18,861 nt of DNA, taken from positions 1-18,861 of the forward strand of contig CAYRGG010000065.1 in NCBI GenBank assembly GCA_964423745.1, written 5' to 3'. The position numbers and the translations under genes are program-made. Shown piece after piece: positions 6,295-15,000 of the stretch (position 1 is the first letter of the stretch; each line of letters starts with the position of its first letter). This stretch comes from CAYRGG01 sp964423745. GTDB taxonomy: Bacteria; Pseudomonadota; Gammaproteobacteria; Competibacterales; Competibacteraceae. The notes below the pieces were generated by a model. That model was given only the letters and a program-made list of their open reading frames with translations, had not been told where the DNA came from and made no database searches.

Positions 6295-7581
6295 CTAGTC
6301 GCGAAAAACCTTAAATGCTGAACGACCACCATAATGGGCCGAATCACCCAATTCTTCCTCAATGACCAATAAACGATTGTATTTGGCCACGCGGTCCGAA
6401 CGGCTTAGAGAACCGGTTTTAATTTGCGTAGCGGTTGAAGCGACCGCTAAATCGGCAATCGTGGTATCTTCAGTTTCGCCAGAACGGTGGGAAACCACCG
6501 CACTAAAATTTGCCTCTTCAGCCATTTTGATGGCATTAAGGGTTTCTGTCAGGGTGCCAATTTGATTGACCTTAATAAGGATGGAATTGGCGATATGCTC
6601 GTCGATACCCCGCTTAAAAATAGCGGTATTGGTCACAAATAGATCATCCCCCACCAACTGCACTTTGTCACCCAGCTTCTGGGTCAGCACTGCCCAACCG
6701 TCCCAGTCGCTCTCATCCATACCGTCTTCGATGGAAACGATGGGATAACGACCGGCAAGGTCTACAATCCAATCGGCAAACTCTGCGGAAGTGAAAGACT
6801 TCCCCTCAGACTCTAGGTGGTATTTACCGTCTTTGTAAAATTCAGAGCTCGCCACATCCAATGCGATATAAATGTCTTTGCCAGGTTGGTAACCTGCTTC
6901 AGTGATGGCTTCCATCACTACCTCTAGGGCAGCTTCATTAGAGGGCAAATTAGGCGCAAACCCACCTTCATCACCTACAGCGGTGTTCATGCCTTGTTTT
7001 TTTAAAACCTTGCTTAAGGCATGAAAAACTTCGGCCCCATAGCGTAGCGCTTCACGAAAGCTAGGTGCCCCGATGGGCATAATCATAAACTCTTGGACAT
7101 CGACACTGTTGTCAGCATGGGCGCCGCCGTTGAGAATATTCATCATGGGCACGGGCAAAGCATAAGGGGCGGTGGGATTCAAATACTTATACAAAGGTAC
7201 GCCAGCATCGGCCGCAGCTGCCCGGGCTGTGGCTAGGGAAATACCCAATAAAGCATTGGCGCCTAAGCGGCCTTTGTTATCAGTCCCATCTAGATCAATC
7301 ATTTTTTGATCGATGGCTGCTTGATCAGTGGCTTCCATACCCATGAGGGTTTCGCGCAGTTCACCATTGACGGAAGCGACCGCTTTGAGCACACCCTTGC
7401 CACCATAGCGGTTAGCGTCGCCGTCGCGGAGTTCCACTGCCTCGCGGGTTCCTGTTGAAGCCCCAGAAGGCACCGCCGCACTGCCCTTTGCGCCTGAGGT
7501 TAAGGTCACATCCACTTCAACGGTGGGATTGCCACGGGAATCCAATATTTCACGGCCTTGGATAGCGGTAATTGCAGACAT
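6295..7581 (-). CDS. eno: Enolase (phosphopyruvate hydratase)
   Basis: Glycolytic enzyme that interconverts 2-phosphoglycerate and phosphoenolpyruvate; in many gammaproteobacteria it is also a partner of RNase E. The 428-residue product is full length. It shows REILDSRGNPTVEVDV at the N-terminus, the GAHADNSVDVQEFM loop, VGDEGGFAPNL, magnesium-binding SIEDGMDE and LVGDDLFVTN. The catalytic-Lys region ILIKVNQIGTLTE and the signature VSHRSGETEDTTIADLAVA are also present. The ATG is preceded by GAGGAG at a nine-base distance, the clearest ribosome binding site in this cluster, consistent with high expression. A 104-base gap upstream may carry its own promoter, and a perfect hairpin follows the stop. 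Confidence 0.99.
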   Translation of the reverse strand: MSAITAIQGREILDSRGNPTVEVDVTLTSGAKGSAAVPSGASTGTREAVELRDGDANRYGGKGVLKAVASVNGELRETLMGMEATDQAAIDQKMIDLDGTDNKGRLGANALLGISLATARAAAADAGVPLYKYLNPTAPYALPVPMMNILNGGAHADNSVDVQEFMIMPIGAPSFREALRYGAEVFHALSKVLKKQGMNTAVGDEGGFAPNLPSNEAALEVVMEAITEAGYQPGKDIYIALDVASSEFYKDGKYHLESEGKSFTSAEFADWIVDLAGRYPIVSIEDGMDESDWDGWAVLTQKLGDKVQLVGDDLFVTNTAIFKRGIDEHIANSILIKVNQIGTLTETLNAIKMAEEANFSAVVSHRSGETEDTTIADLAVASTATQIKTGSLSRSDRVAKYNRLLVIEEELGDSAHYGGRSAFKVFRD

Positions 7582-7685
7582 AAATCATTGCTCCTCATGT
7601 ACTGACTGAGTTTAGTAATTAATAGAAACCAGCGCCTAAGCTTTACGCAAAGCAATTGACTAGGCAATGGCTAGTACGGGTGTAT
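7582..7685 (-). promoter_or_regulatory. kdsA-eno gap, eno leader
   Basis: This 104-base gap holds the eno ribosome binding site (GAGGAG, nine bases before the ATG). It has a short inverted repeat, ACTAG-N7-CTAGT, near the kdsA end, and AT-rich stretches that could include a -10 box (TATTAA) without a good -35 partner. A promoter for the highly expressed eno gene is plausible, but the sequence does not define one. Confidence 0.25.
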
Positions 7686-8531
7686 TTATCCTTGCCCTAA
7701 CACGGATTCTATAAGTCCTTGTTTCTTTACAACCTGATCAAGCTCTTTAAGGGTCATGAGCAGCTTTTCCAGGTCCCCTAAAGGCCATGCATTAGGACCA
7801 TCACTCAAAGCCTGATCGGGATTAGGATGGGTCTCCATAAAAAGCCCGGCGATACCTGCCGCCACTGCGGCCCGTGCCAGCACGGGAACAAATTCCCGCT
7901 GCCCTCCTGAGGCGTTACCTTGACCACCCGGTAATTGCACCGAATGGGTAGCGTCGAACACCACCGGACAGCCCGTGGCGCGCATGACCATCAGGGCGCG
8001 CATATCAGAGACTAAATTATTGTAGCCAAAGGAAACACCCCGTTCGCACACCATAATTTGGTCATTACTTGTGTCGGTCTTTGCTTTAACCACAACATGG
8101 GTCATATCCCACGGCGCCAAAAACTGGCCTTTCTTGATGTTGACAGGTTTACCTTGCCGAGCCACATTTTGAATAAAATTTGTTTGTCGACACAGGAACG
8201 CAGGGGTCTGTAACACGTCTACGACGCTAGCCACTTCTGCCAGCGGTGTGTCTTCATGGACGTCTGTCAATACCGGCACGTTAAACTCTGCCTTAACCAT
8301 CTCTAAAATCTGTAGCCCCTTTTCCAATCCAGGACCCCGGTAACTACTGTGAGATGAACGATTCGCTTTATCAAAAGAGGATTTATAAATAAACGGCACA
8401 CCGAGCCGCTGAGTCATTTCCTTAAGGGCACCGGCCGTCTCTAAAGCCAACTGTTCCCCTTCGATAACACAGGGACCGGCGATTAGAAACAGCGGACGTT
8501 GGAGACCGACCTCAAAATTACAGAGTTTCAT
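7686..8531 (-). CDS. kdsA: 3-deoxy-8-phosphooctulonate (KDO-8-P) synthase
   Basis: Condenses phosphoenolpyruvate and arabinose 5-phosphate to Kdo-8-phosphate, the first committed step to the Kdo of lipopolysaccharide, so the organism should have an LPS outer membrane. The 281-residue product carries IAGPCVIEG, KSSFDKANRSS, YRGPGLE, VLTDVHE, FLCRQTNF, NIKKGQFLAPWD, FGYNNLV, DATHSVQLPGG and METHPNPDQALSDGP. Cys21 in the GPC motif replaces the Asn found in metal-independent enzymes such as that of E. coli. With the LCRQT and FLAPWD stretches, this places the protein in the metal-dependent class typified by Aquifex aeolicus. The ATG overlaps the pyrG stop (ATGA), so translation is probably coupled. 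Confidence 0.97.
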   Translation of the reverse strand: MKLCNFEVGLQRPLFLIAGPCVIEGEQLALETAGALKEMTQRLGVPFIYKSSFDKANRSSHSSYRGPGLEKGLQILEMVKAEFNVPVLTDVHEDTPLAEVASVVDVLQTPAFLCRQTNFIQNVARQGKPVNIKKGQFLAPWDMTHVVVKAKTDTSNDQIMVCERGVSFGYNNLVSDMRALMVMRATGCPVVFDATHSVQLPGGQGNASGGQREFVPVLARAAVAAGIAGLFMETHPNPDQALSDGPNAWPLGDLEKLLMTLKELDQVVKKQGLIESVLGQG

Positions 8532-10171
8532 AATGCAGAGCCTTTCTTTTCACGATGCTGACATAATGCCGCTTTTATAAAACTTTGAAACAAAGGATGT
8601 CCATCCCGGGGATTAGAGGTAAATTCAGGGTGAAACTGGCAACCTAAAAACCAAGGTTGATCTGGAAGTTCAACAATTTCCACCAATCGATTATCCAAAG
8701 AGAACCCGGAAACCACTAAACCTGCACGCTGCAAACGATCCAAATAACGGTTGTTAAACTCAAACCGGTGCCGGTGACGTTCTGTAATAACGGATTTTCT
8801 ATAAGCAGACCAAGCGCGGGTACCTTCTGTTAACCGGCATGGCTGGGCACCCAGACGCATGGTGCCACCCAAGTCAGAGTCCGCACTACGTTGTTCCACA
8901 TCACCCGTTTCAGTCATCCACTCGGTAATTAATCCAATCACCGGATCAGCGGCGCCGCCGCAAAATTCTGTACTATGGGCATCCTTCAACCCAGCCACAT
9001 GGCGGGCAAACTCGATGACGGCCACCTGCATACCTAAGCAGATGCCCAGATAAGGAATCGTGTTTTCCCTGGCATAGCGGACCGCTTCAATTTTGCCTTC
9101 CACACCCCGCCCTCCAAAACCACCAGGTACGATAATCGCGTCCATACCATCTAGGCAACCAGCGCCATCCCGCTCAATACTTTCGGAATCCACATAATGA
9201 ATAGTGACTTGGGTCTCGGTATGGATACCGGCATGGAGTAGAGCCTCATTGAGGGATTTATAAGCGTCCGTTAGGTCCACATATTTACCCACCATGGCTA
9301 CGTTAACTCGAGCCCGAGGATGTTCAATGGCAAACATGACCTGCTGCCATTCTGCAAGATTCGCTGCTGGCACAGTGAGTCCTAACTTCTCCACCACAAT
9401 GTCGTCCAGACCCTCGGCATGTAACATCAAGGGAATCCGATAAATACTGTCGGCGTCAAGGGCGCTAATAACCGCCCGTTGCTCTACGTTGGTGAATAAA
9501 GCAATCTTACGGCGTTCTTCAGCGGGAATTTCTCGATCTGAACGGCACAGTAGAATATCCGGTTGAATACCTATGGAGCGAAGCTCCTTCACGGAATGCT
9601 GAGTCGGTTTGGTTTTTAATTCACCGGAGGATTGAATATAAGGCAACAGAGTCAAATGGATGAACAGGGACTGACCACGACCCAATTCTAAGTTGAGCTG
9701 GCGAATGGCTTCGAGGAAAGGCAATGACTCAATGTCGCCCACCGTACCACCGATTTCCACCATCACCACATGGGTGCCATCGGCACCTGCCCGAATACAA
9801 TGCTTAATTTCATCGGTAATATGCGGAATAACTTGAACGGTTCCACCCAAATAATCGCCTTTGCGTTCTTTTTCGATGACATTGGCATAGATGCGACCTG
9901 TGGTGAAGTTATTACGCTGGCTAGCAGTCATCCGCACAAAGCGCTCGTAGTGGCCTAAATCAAGATCTGTCTCTGCGCCGTCGTGGGTAACAAACACTTC
10001 ACCGTGTTGAAACGGGCTCATGGTGCCGGCATCCACGTTGATATAAGGATCTAGCTTTATCAAAGCAACTTTTAGACCCCTCGCCTCTAGAATAGCCCCT
10101 AAAGAAGCGGCTGCAATACCTTTACCCAGGGACGATACAACACCGCCCGTAATGAAAATAAATTGCGTCAT
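8528..10171 (-). CDS. pyrG: CTP synthase
   Basis: Makes CTP from UTP, ATP and glutamine. The 547-residue protein has the N-terminal amidoligase domain, beginning FIFITGGVVSSLGKGI and including the DPYINVDAGTMSPFQHGEV and GGTVGDIES motifs. The C-terminal class I glutamine amidotransferase domain has the nucleophile Cys in GICLGMQ (about residue 380) and the His/Glu pair in FLGCQFHPEFTS. Length and motifs are standard. It lies 33 bases after tilS and overlaps kdsA by four bases. The pyrG-kdsA-eno order is strongly conserved in gammaproteobacteria. CTP is also needed by IspD and for CMP-Kdo synthesis, a loose metabolic link among neighbours. Confidence 0.99.
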   Translation of the reverse strand: MTQFIFITGGVVSSLGKGIAAASLGAILEARGLKVALIKLDPYINVDAGTMSPFQHGEVFVTHDGAETDLDLGHYERFVRMTASQRNNFTTGRIYANVIEKERKGDYLGGTVQVIPHITDEIKHCIRAGADGTHVVMVEIGGTVGDIESLPFLEAIRQLNLELGRGQSLFIHLTLLPYIQSSGELKTKPTQHSVKELRSIGIQPDILLCRSDREIPAEERRKIALFTNVEQRAVISALDADSIYRIPLMLHAEGLDDIVVEKLGLTVPAANLAEWQQVMFAIEHPRARVNVAMVGKYVDLTDAYKSLNEALLHAGIHTETQVTIHYVDSESIERDGAGCLDGMDAIIVPGGFGGRGVEGKIEAVRYARENTIPYLGICLGMQVAVIEFARHVAGLKDAHSTEFCGGAADPVIGLITEWMTETGDVEQRSADSDLGGTMRLGAQPCRLTEGTRAWSAYRKSVITERHRHRFEFNNRYLDRLQRAGLVVSGFSLDNRLVEIVELPDQPWFLGCQFHPEFTSNPRDGHPLFQSFIKAALCQHREKKGSAL

Positions 10172-10204
10172 GCTGATACACTGAAAAGGTGACTACAGAC
10201 GGGT

Positions 10205-11563
10205 CTACACGTTAACAAAAGGCAAAGCTTTTTGCCACGTAAAAATGAAGCCTTGTTCATCACAACGGGCTGCGAACCGGGCGCTTATCCATAGTCCACC
10301 TATTGCCGCCAAAACGCCATTTACATAGAGTAGGGGTAACCGGTCACGCTCCCAGGCCGGTACGCCAGCGGCCTGAAACAACTTTTTGAGCGTCTGACTG
10401 TGGGTACGCCCAACAGGTTGAAAACGTTCTCCACCGCGCCAAAAACCCACCTGCAGAGATTTATTATCCAGCATCTTTTTATTTAAACCCTGTCCTCGTG
10501 CGGGTAATAAACATAAATAACCAATAGGGGGAATAACCAGAGGCACTCCTGGCTGAATAGAAAAAACCTGAGTAGGATCATGAAACGGCAACGGCCGCAT
10601 GGCGAATAAATGATCTCTATAACGCCGCACCTCACCACCTGGCCAATGTATATGAGGCTGTCGGTCTGGCGGAGCAATAAGGACATCCTGCAGAATATGA
10701 TGTAATTGAGTAGCGCTGGGCATCGGCAAGTCGAGAACGCGAAACCAGCGGCGCAGACAATTGCGTTGCCGCTCTTCAGTTAACATGGCCAGTCGAGCAA
10801 TAGACAGACGCTGAGCATCACCGTCGGTCACTTGCGCTAAATCAACATCGGCTAGCTCATCCAGGAGCTGGCTGGCCTCGGCACAGAGTCGCGCGGAACG
10901 CGCTATAGTATCGATAGCTGCTGGCCAATACGCTGTCAGTAGGGGCAGCACCGTGTGGCGGAGATAATTGCGATTGATGGCTAGATCCGTATTGCTAGTG
11001 TCTTCAATCCAATGCAGATCATGGGTTTTTGCATAGGCTAAGATATCTTTACGTTGGACATTTAATAGAGGGCGCGATAAAAGCCCCCGGCCCAGGGACG
11101 CTGCTGCTGGCATAGCCGCTAGCCCATGGGGACCTGAACCTCGCAGGAGCTGTAGCAGCAAGGTTTCCGCCTGATCATCACGATGATGGGCCGTAAGCAC
11201 TGCATCTTGCGGTCCTACTAGTTCCGCCAGAGCTTGGTAACGAGCCCGCCGGGCCGCTGCTTCAGGGCTTTCTCCAGAATTTGGTATAGCGCTAACTGAA
11301 ATCGCAGTAAAGGTAATACCCATTTGCTGACAAACCGCTTTACAATGCTGCTCCCAGTGGGTGGCTGCTGGGTGTAAGCCGTGATTCACGTAAATGGCTT
11401 CTACCCTATAGTCTGCTAATGCTTGCCGGTGGGTTATCAAGAGATGTAATAAAACATGGGAATCGACGCCACCGCTGTAAGCGACCACTAAACGTTGAAT
11501 GTGAGCATGGACGGTCAATAAGGGTTGTAGATCCCTAAAAAAAGCGCCATGGATCGTTCGCAT
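10205..11563 (-). CDS. tilS: tRNA(Ile)-lysidine synthase
   Basis: Attaches lysine to cytidine 34 of the CAU-anticodon isoleucine tRNA so that it reads AUA codons. It is usually essential. The 452-residue protein has the PP-loop ATP pyrophosphatase motif SGGVDS (30-35), then YVNHGLHP, TAHHRDDQAETLLLQLLRGSG, GLLSRPLLNVQRKDI and WIEDTSNTDLAINRNYLRHTVLPLL. The C-terminal tRNA-binding domain is present (FQPVGRTHSQTLKKLFQAAGVPAWERDRLPLLY). The gene starts six bases after the accA stop with only a weak ribosome binding site, so translation may depend on accA. Length is typical of the long gammaproteobacterial form. Confidence 0.96.
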   Translation of the reverse strand: MRTIHGAFFRDLQPLLTVHAHIQRLVVAYSGGVDSHVLLHLLITHRQALADYRVEAIYVNHGLHPAATHWEQHCKAVCQQMGITFTAISVSAIPNSGESPEAAARRARYQALAELVGPQDAVLTAHHRDDQAETLLLQLLRGSGPHGLAAMPAAASLGRGLLSRPLLNVQRKDILAYAKTHDLHWIEDTSNTDLAINRNYLRHTVLPLLTAYWPAAIDTIARSARLCAEASQLLDELADVDLAQVTDGDAQRLSIARLAMLTEERQRNCLRRWFRVLDLPMPSATQLHHILQDVLIAPPDRQPHIHWPGGEVRRYRDHLFAMRPLPFHDPTQVFSIQPGVPLVIPPIGYLCLLPARGQGLNKKMLDNKSLQVGFWRGGERFQPVGRTHSQTLKKLFQAAGVPAWERDRLPLLYVNGVLAAIGGLWISARFAARCDEQGFIFTWQKALPFVNV

Positions 11564-11569
11564 AATGGA

Positions 11570-12535
11570 TCAGTCGAGAAATTCTCTAAAAGTACCGTAG
11601 CTCAAGAGGCGTTGATAGCGTTGTTCTAGTAACTCATCCAACGCCAAGTTATCGAGTTCCTGTAATCTTTGTAGAAGCGCCGCTTTGAGATTTTCCGCCA
11701 TCGTAGACATATCTCTGTGGGCGCCTCCTAGAGGTTCCTCAACCACTTCGTCAATCAAATTCAGCTGTTTTAAACGGTCAGCGGTAAGACCCAAAGCTTC
11801 AGCGGCTTCAGGGGCTTTTTCCGCGCTTTTCCAAAGAATGGAAGCACATCCTTCGGGAGAAATCACCGAATAGGTACTGTACTCCAGCATTAGCATACGG
11901 TCACCGACGCCAATGGCTAAGGCGCCGCCGGACCCCCCCTCACCGATCACGGTGGATATAATGGGCGTGCGCAGTTGCACCATAGCAAATAAATTACTGG
12001 CAATCGCTTCGCCTTGACCACGTTCCTCAGCACCAATACCCGGATAGGCCCCCGGCGTATCGATAAAGGTTAGCAGAGGAAGGCGAAAACGCTCTGCCAT
12101 TTTCATCAGTCGCAGTGCTTTACGGTAGCCTTCTGGTCGCGGCATCCCAAAGTTGCGGAAGAGCTTACGCTTTGTATCACGTCCCTTTTGGTGGCCTATC
12201 ACCATAACAGGGCGTCCTTTTAGACGCGCTAAACCCGCGACAATGGCATGGTCGTCGGCAAATGCCCGGTCGCCATGAAGTTCTTGAAAATCGGTAAAGA
12301 TGCGCTGGATATAATCTAACGTATAGGGGCGCAATGGATGACGGGCCAGCTGAGCGATCTGCCAAGGGCTTAGGGATGCAAAAATAGATTCCGTTAGCGC
12401 GATGCTTTTGGCCTCTAAATGGGCCATTTCCTCACTAATGTCCAGTTCCGTGTCGTTGCAAAGTCGACGCAACTGATCGAGCTTATCCTCGAGTTCTGCA
12501 ATGGGTTTTTCAAAATCCAAGAAATTCGCACTCAT
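11570..12535 (-). CDS. accA: Acetyl-CoA carboxylase carboxyltransferase subunit alpha
   Basis: Alpha subunit of the carboxyltransferase that moves CO2 from biotin to acetyl-CoA to form malonyl-CoA, the committed step of fatty acid synthesis; it works with AccD. The 321-residue product begins FLDFEKPIAELEDKLDQL. It contains the oxyanion-hole and CoA-binding motifs GDRAFADDHAI, MVIGHQKGRDTK, NFGMPRPEGYRKALRLM, FIDTPGAYPGIGAEERGQ, VIGEGGSGGALAIGVGD and SPEGCASILWK. It appears to be the first gene of the accA-tilS-pyrG-kdsA run. The 218-base upstream gap carries an 8-bp inverted repeat. In many relatives dnaE precedes accA; here a ferredoxin gene does. Confidence 0.98.
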   Translation of the reverse strand: MSANFLDFEKPIAELEDKLDQLRRLCNDTELDISEEMAHLEAKSIALTESIFASLSPWQIAQLARHPLRPYTLDYIQRIFTDFQELHGDRAFADDHAIVAGLARLKGRPVMVIGHQKGRDTKRKLFRNFGMPRPEGYRKALRLMKMAERFRLPLLTFIDTPGAYPGIGAEERGQGEAIASNLFAMVQLRTPIISTVIGEGGSGGALAIGVGDRMLMLEYSTYSVISPEGCASILWKSAEKAPEAAEALGLTADRLKQLNLIDEVVEEPLGGAHRDMSTMAENLKAALLQRLQELDNLALDELLEQRYQRLLSYGTFREFLD

Positions 12536-12753
12536 GCTAAATCAGGTCTACTGGCGGAAGAATTAGAGGTAATAGTATTAAAAGGCTGACTTAATACTGT
12601 ACCTTGTAAAGATAATCTTCGAAATGCCAAATGTCAGACCGGCACGAGATAAACACTCACTTTTGATTAAAAACACTTGAAAAGACTGATAGCGGCTTAA
12701 AACAGGTGGACAAATCAACCCGCAAATACCCTTTGCTAAATCATCAACAAAGC
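12536..12753 (-). promoter_or_regulatory. accA upstream region with 8-bp inverted repeat
   Basis: This 218-base gap lies between the ferredoxin stop and the accA start. It holds AGTATTAA (12574-12581) and TTAATACT (12591-12598), a perfect inverted repeat with a nine-base spacer, 39 bases upstream of accA. That geometry suits a dimeric regulator or a short hairpin. On the minus strand TTTACA and TTGGCA lie upstream as possible -35 boxes, but no well-spaced -10 box was found. Behind the ferredoxin stop there is only a weak 5-bp stem (CTTTG/CAAAG) and no T run, so no clear terminator. No coding potential was seen. Confidence 0.35.
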
Positions 12754-13023
12754 TCAGGATCCTTGGAAGTTAGCCGCCTCCTGGGTTAGGCGTTGGTATT
12801 TTCCCAATAGTGATTCTTGGCTTTCTTGATGTTCTGGATGCAAAATAATGCACTCTACAGGACAAACTTCTACACATTGCGGTGTATCAAAGTGACCGAC
12901 ACACTCCGTACAGCGTTTTGGGTCAATTTCGTAAATCTCTTCACCTTGATAAATAGCGGTGTTAGGACATTCCGGCTCACATACATCGCAATTGATGCAT
13001 TCATCAGTGATCAACAATGCCAT
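12754..13023 (-). CDS. 2[4Fe-4S] ferredoxin, Allochromatium (YfhL) type
   Basis: Small low-potential electron carrier of 89 residues. The first cluster motif is C9-x2-C12-x2-C15-x3-C19P. The second has the enlarged loop C38-x2-C41-x8-C50-x3-C54P with an extra Cys58. The text ECVGHFDTPQCVEVCPVECII with a C-terminal helix (about 64-85) is the pattern of the Allochromatium vinosum-type ferredoxins, including E. coli YfhL. Its physiological partner is not known from the sequence. The ATG has GAGGA eight bases upstream, and a perfect TATAAT lies in the short gap to rsmD. In many gammaproteobacteria coaD separates rsmD from this ferredoxin gene; here it does not. Confidence 0.95.
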   Translation of the reverse strand: MALLITDECINCDVCEPECPNTAIYQGEEIYEIDPKRCTECVGHFDTPQCVEVCPVECIILHPEHQESQESLLGKYQRLTQEAANFQGS

Positions 13024-13056
13024 TGCTCAAATCCTCTTCAATAGGTTTTTTTCAAA

Positions 13057-13062
13057 ATTATA
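13057..13062 (-). promoter_or_regulatory. Candidate -10 box for the ferredoxin gene
   Basis: On the minus strand the 74-base rsmD-ferredoxin gap contains a perfect TATAAT, about 34 bases before the ferredoxin ATG. No recognisable -35 box stands at 16-18 bases, so this is a tentative promoter that may need an activator or may be chance in an AT-rich gap. Confidence 0.35.
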
Positions 13063-13097
13063 AAGTCGTTTTTTATAGGGTAATCAGTTTGCGCCAT

Positions 13098-13667
13098 TCA
13101 CAGTTTGCGAACCGCAAGTCTATAAGTTATCTGACCTGCTATTTTCTCACGAAAAATACCCCAGTTGGCGGGTAATTCTAAATCTATCAAATTTTGCTCC
13201 GCTTCCAAATAGATCCAAGCCAGCGACGCTAACCAACCTCCCTCTTCTAAAGCAAGACAAATTGGGGGTATCAAATTTTGACCAAAAGGAGGATCCAAAA
13301 AAACCACATCAAAAGCTTGCGAGGGTCCTGCAAGCCATGAGATTGTATCGGCTTGCACTGGGTAAGCGTTAACAACACCTAGGTGAGTAAAATTTTCCTG
13401 TAGTTGACGGATAACTGCGGGATGTTGATCTATAAAGACAGCCCCGCCAGCACCTCGAGAAAGGGCTTCAAGTCCTAAAGCGCCACTACCCGCAAATAGA
13501 TCAAGACAATGTGCACCTTCAATGTAAGGCGCTAACCAATTAAATAGCGTTTCCCGCACGCGATCTGGTGTTGGTCGAAGGGCCCCTATAGTAGGAAAAT
13601 CTATATGGCGTCCGCGCCAAGCACCCCCAATAATACGTAATTGGTTGTTACGCCGTCTTGTTACCAT
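13098..13667 (-). CDS. rsmD: 16S rRNA (guanine(966)-N2)-methyltransferase RsmD
   Basis: Methylates G966 in the decoding region of 16S rRNA using S-adenosylmethionine. The 189-residue protein begins with the conserved LRIIGGAWRGRHIDFP, then RPTPDRVRETLFNWL. The SAM motif CLDLFAGSGALGLEALSRGA and the catalytic NPPY-type motif VFLDPPFGQNL follow; family members usually have DPPF. Length is normal. It begins eleven bases after the stop of the inactive M16 partner, so it is probably expressed with the peptidase genes. In relatives rsmD is likewise next to the M16 pair and ftsY. Confidence 0.95.
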   Translation of the reverse strand: MVTRRRNNQLRIIGGAWRGRHIDFPTIGALRPTPDRVRETLFNWLAPYIEGAHCLDLFAGSGALGLEALSRGAGGAVFIDQHPAVIRQLQENFTHLGVVNAYPVQADTISWLAGPSQAFDVVFLDPPFGQNLIPPICLALEEGGWLASLAWIYLEAEQNLIDLELPANWGIFREKIAGQITYRLAVRKL

Positions 13668-13678
13668 TTTATATGTTT

Positions 13679-14989
13679 CTAAGGGCCACCGACGATGACT
13701 GTGAGCAGCTGAGTAGGTTGGATACGACGCTGTAAAGCTTCGGTTACTTGCTCTGACGATAAAGCCTCGATCTTTGCGCTAAAGGTCTGCAAATAATCTA
13801 GGGGCAAACGGTAAAAACCAATGGTAGCCAAATATTGCACAAGCTTGCTGTTGCTATCGATACGCAAGGCAAAACCGCCAGTGATATTTTGCTGAGCGGC
13901 TTTTAATAAAGTGGCATTTGGACCTTCACCGACAAACTCTTGCAACGTAGTATGCAGCAACTTAGTCGCTTGTTCTGTTTGATCAACCCGAGTTTGCAAG
14001 CCCATTAAAAAAGGTCCCTTTTGACGCATGGGTAAAAAGTAGCTATAAACGCTATAAGACAAACCTTGTTTTCCGCGAATCTCTTGCGCCAATTTCGATA
14101 CCAGGCCATTTCCCCCTAGAATGTGATTTCCTAAGTAGAGGCTGTAGTAATCTTCGTCGCCTCGCTGCATGCCAATCTGCCCCATAAAGATATGACTTTG
14201 ACTCGACGGATGGGGAACGCGTATTACTTTGGATTCAGTCAGTGGCGTGACTTTTGGTAGGGGTGGTGCGGGTTCCCCAGAGGCTAGGCTGCCTACTAAC
14301 GTATTAGCAAGCCGCTCAGCCGCACTACGATCCAAATCACCTACAATGGCCACTACGGCGTTAGCAGCCACATAGTAATTGGTATGAAATGCTTGCACTT
14401 GATTTCGAGTCAGAGTTTTTAAACTTGTCTCGGTACCTTCCGGTGGTGAAGCATAAGGATGACCCTCATAAAGAGTTGTATAAAATGTGCGCTCAGCGAT
14501 GGCATCCGGCGATTGCGCCAAGCTTTGCAATTGCGCCAGCATGCGATTACGCTCCCGATTTAGCGCTTGCTCTGGAAAAGCTGGCTTGGCCAGCACTTGA
14601 GCCGCTATATCAACAGCAGGTTGTAGATAACGCGGTTCAGAAAGGCTGCGCAGGGAAAACCAAGCCATATCGCGAAGGGCGCCGCCATCAAGCAAGGCGC
14701 CTAAACCATCTAGGCGCTCTGCCACAGCGTCAGCGGACAATTCTGCCGTACCACTATCCAACAAAGCATTAGTTAATTGGGAAAGACCAGGATTGTCTTC
14801 ATCTCGAGCCGATCCAGCATCAAACACCACTTGCACATCCACCATCGGCAACTGTCGAGTCGGATAAAAATAAACCCGCGCTCCATTTTCTGTGTTCCAA
14901 TGCTGTATCTCAGGAATAGCACCTACCCAAGAAGGGGTAAGACTTAGCAAAGTGATTGTAGCAATGACAAAAAACCTTGTCTCAAACAT
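13679..14989 (-). CDS. M16 family peptidase-like protein lacking the zinc motif (exported)
   Basis: The 436-residue protein has a signal peptide (about 1-24, MFETRFFVIATITLLSL to VGA) and two M16 half-domains. At the place of the HxxEH zinc motif it reads GLSQLTNALLDSGT, so both histidines and the glutamate are absent. The C-terminal half keeps the substrate-gripping part (RGKQGLSYSVYSYF). This is the pattern of the non-catalytic partner in bacterial two-subunit M16 peptidases, analogous to the mitochondrial processing peptidase. It starts eleven bases after the catalytic M16 gene, supporting a heterodimer in the periplasm. The same pair sits next to ftsY in Pseudomonas. The substrate is unknown. 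Confidence 0.9.
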   Translation of the reverse strand: MFETRFFVIATITLLSLTPSWVGAIPEIQHWNTENGARVYFYPTRQLPMVDVQVVFDAGSARDEDNPGLSQLTNALLDSGTAELSADAVAERLDGLGALLDGGALRDMAWFSLRSLSEPRYLQPAVDIAAQVLAKPAFPEQALNRERNRMLAQLQSLAQSPDAIAERTFYTTLYEGHPYASPPEGTETSLKTLTRNQVQAFHTNYYVAANAVVAIVGDLDRSAAERLANTLVGSLASGEPAPPLPKVTPLTESKVIRVPHPSSQSHIFMGQIGMQRGDEDYYSLYLGNHILGGNGLVSKLAQEIRGKQGLSYSVYSYFLPMRQKGPFLMGLQTRVDQTEQATKLLHTTLQEFVGEGPNATLLKAAQQNITGGFALRIDSNSKLVQYLATIGFYRLPLDYLQTFSAKIEALSSEQVTEALQRRIQPTQLLTVIVGGP

Positions 14990-15000
14990 AGTTTTTCTAC

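Noticed and set aside
14389..14772. 127-codon plus-strand frame inside the inactive M16 gene
   Set aside because: Antisense to a well-supported gene, no recognisable motif, no ribosome binding site; a shadow frame.
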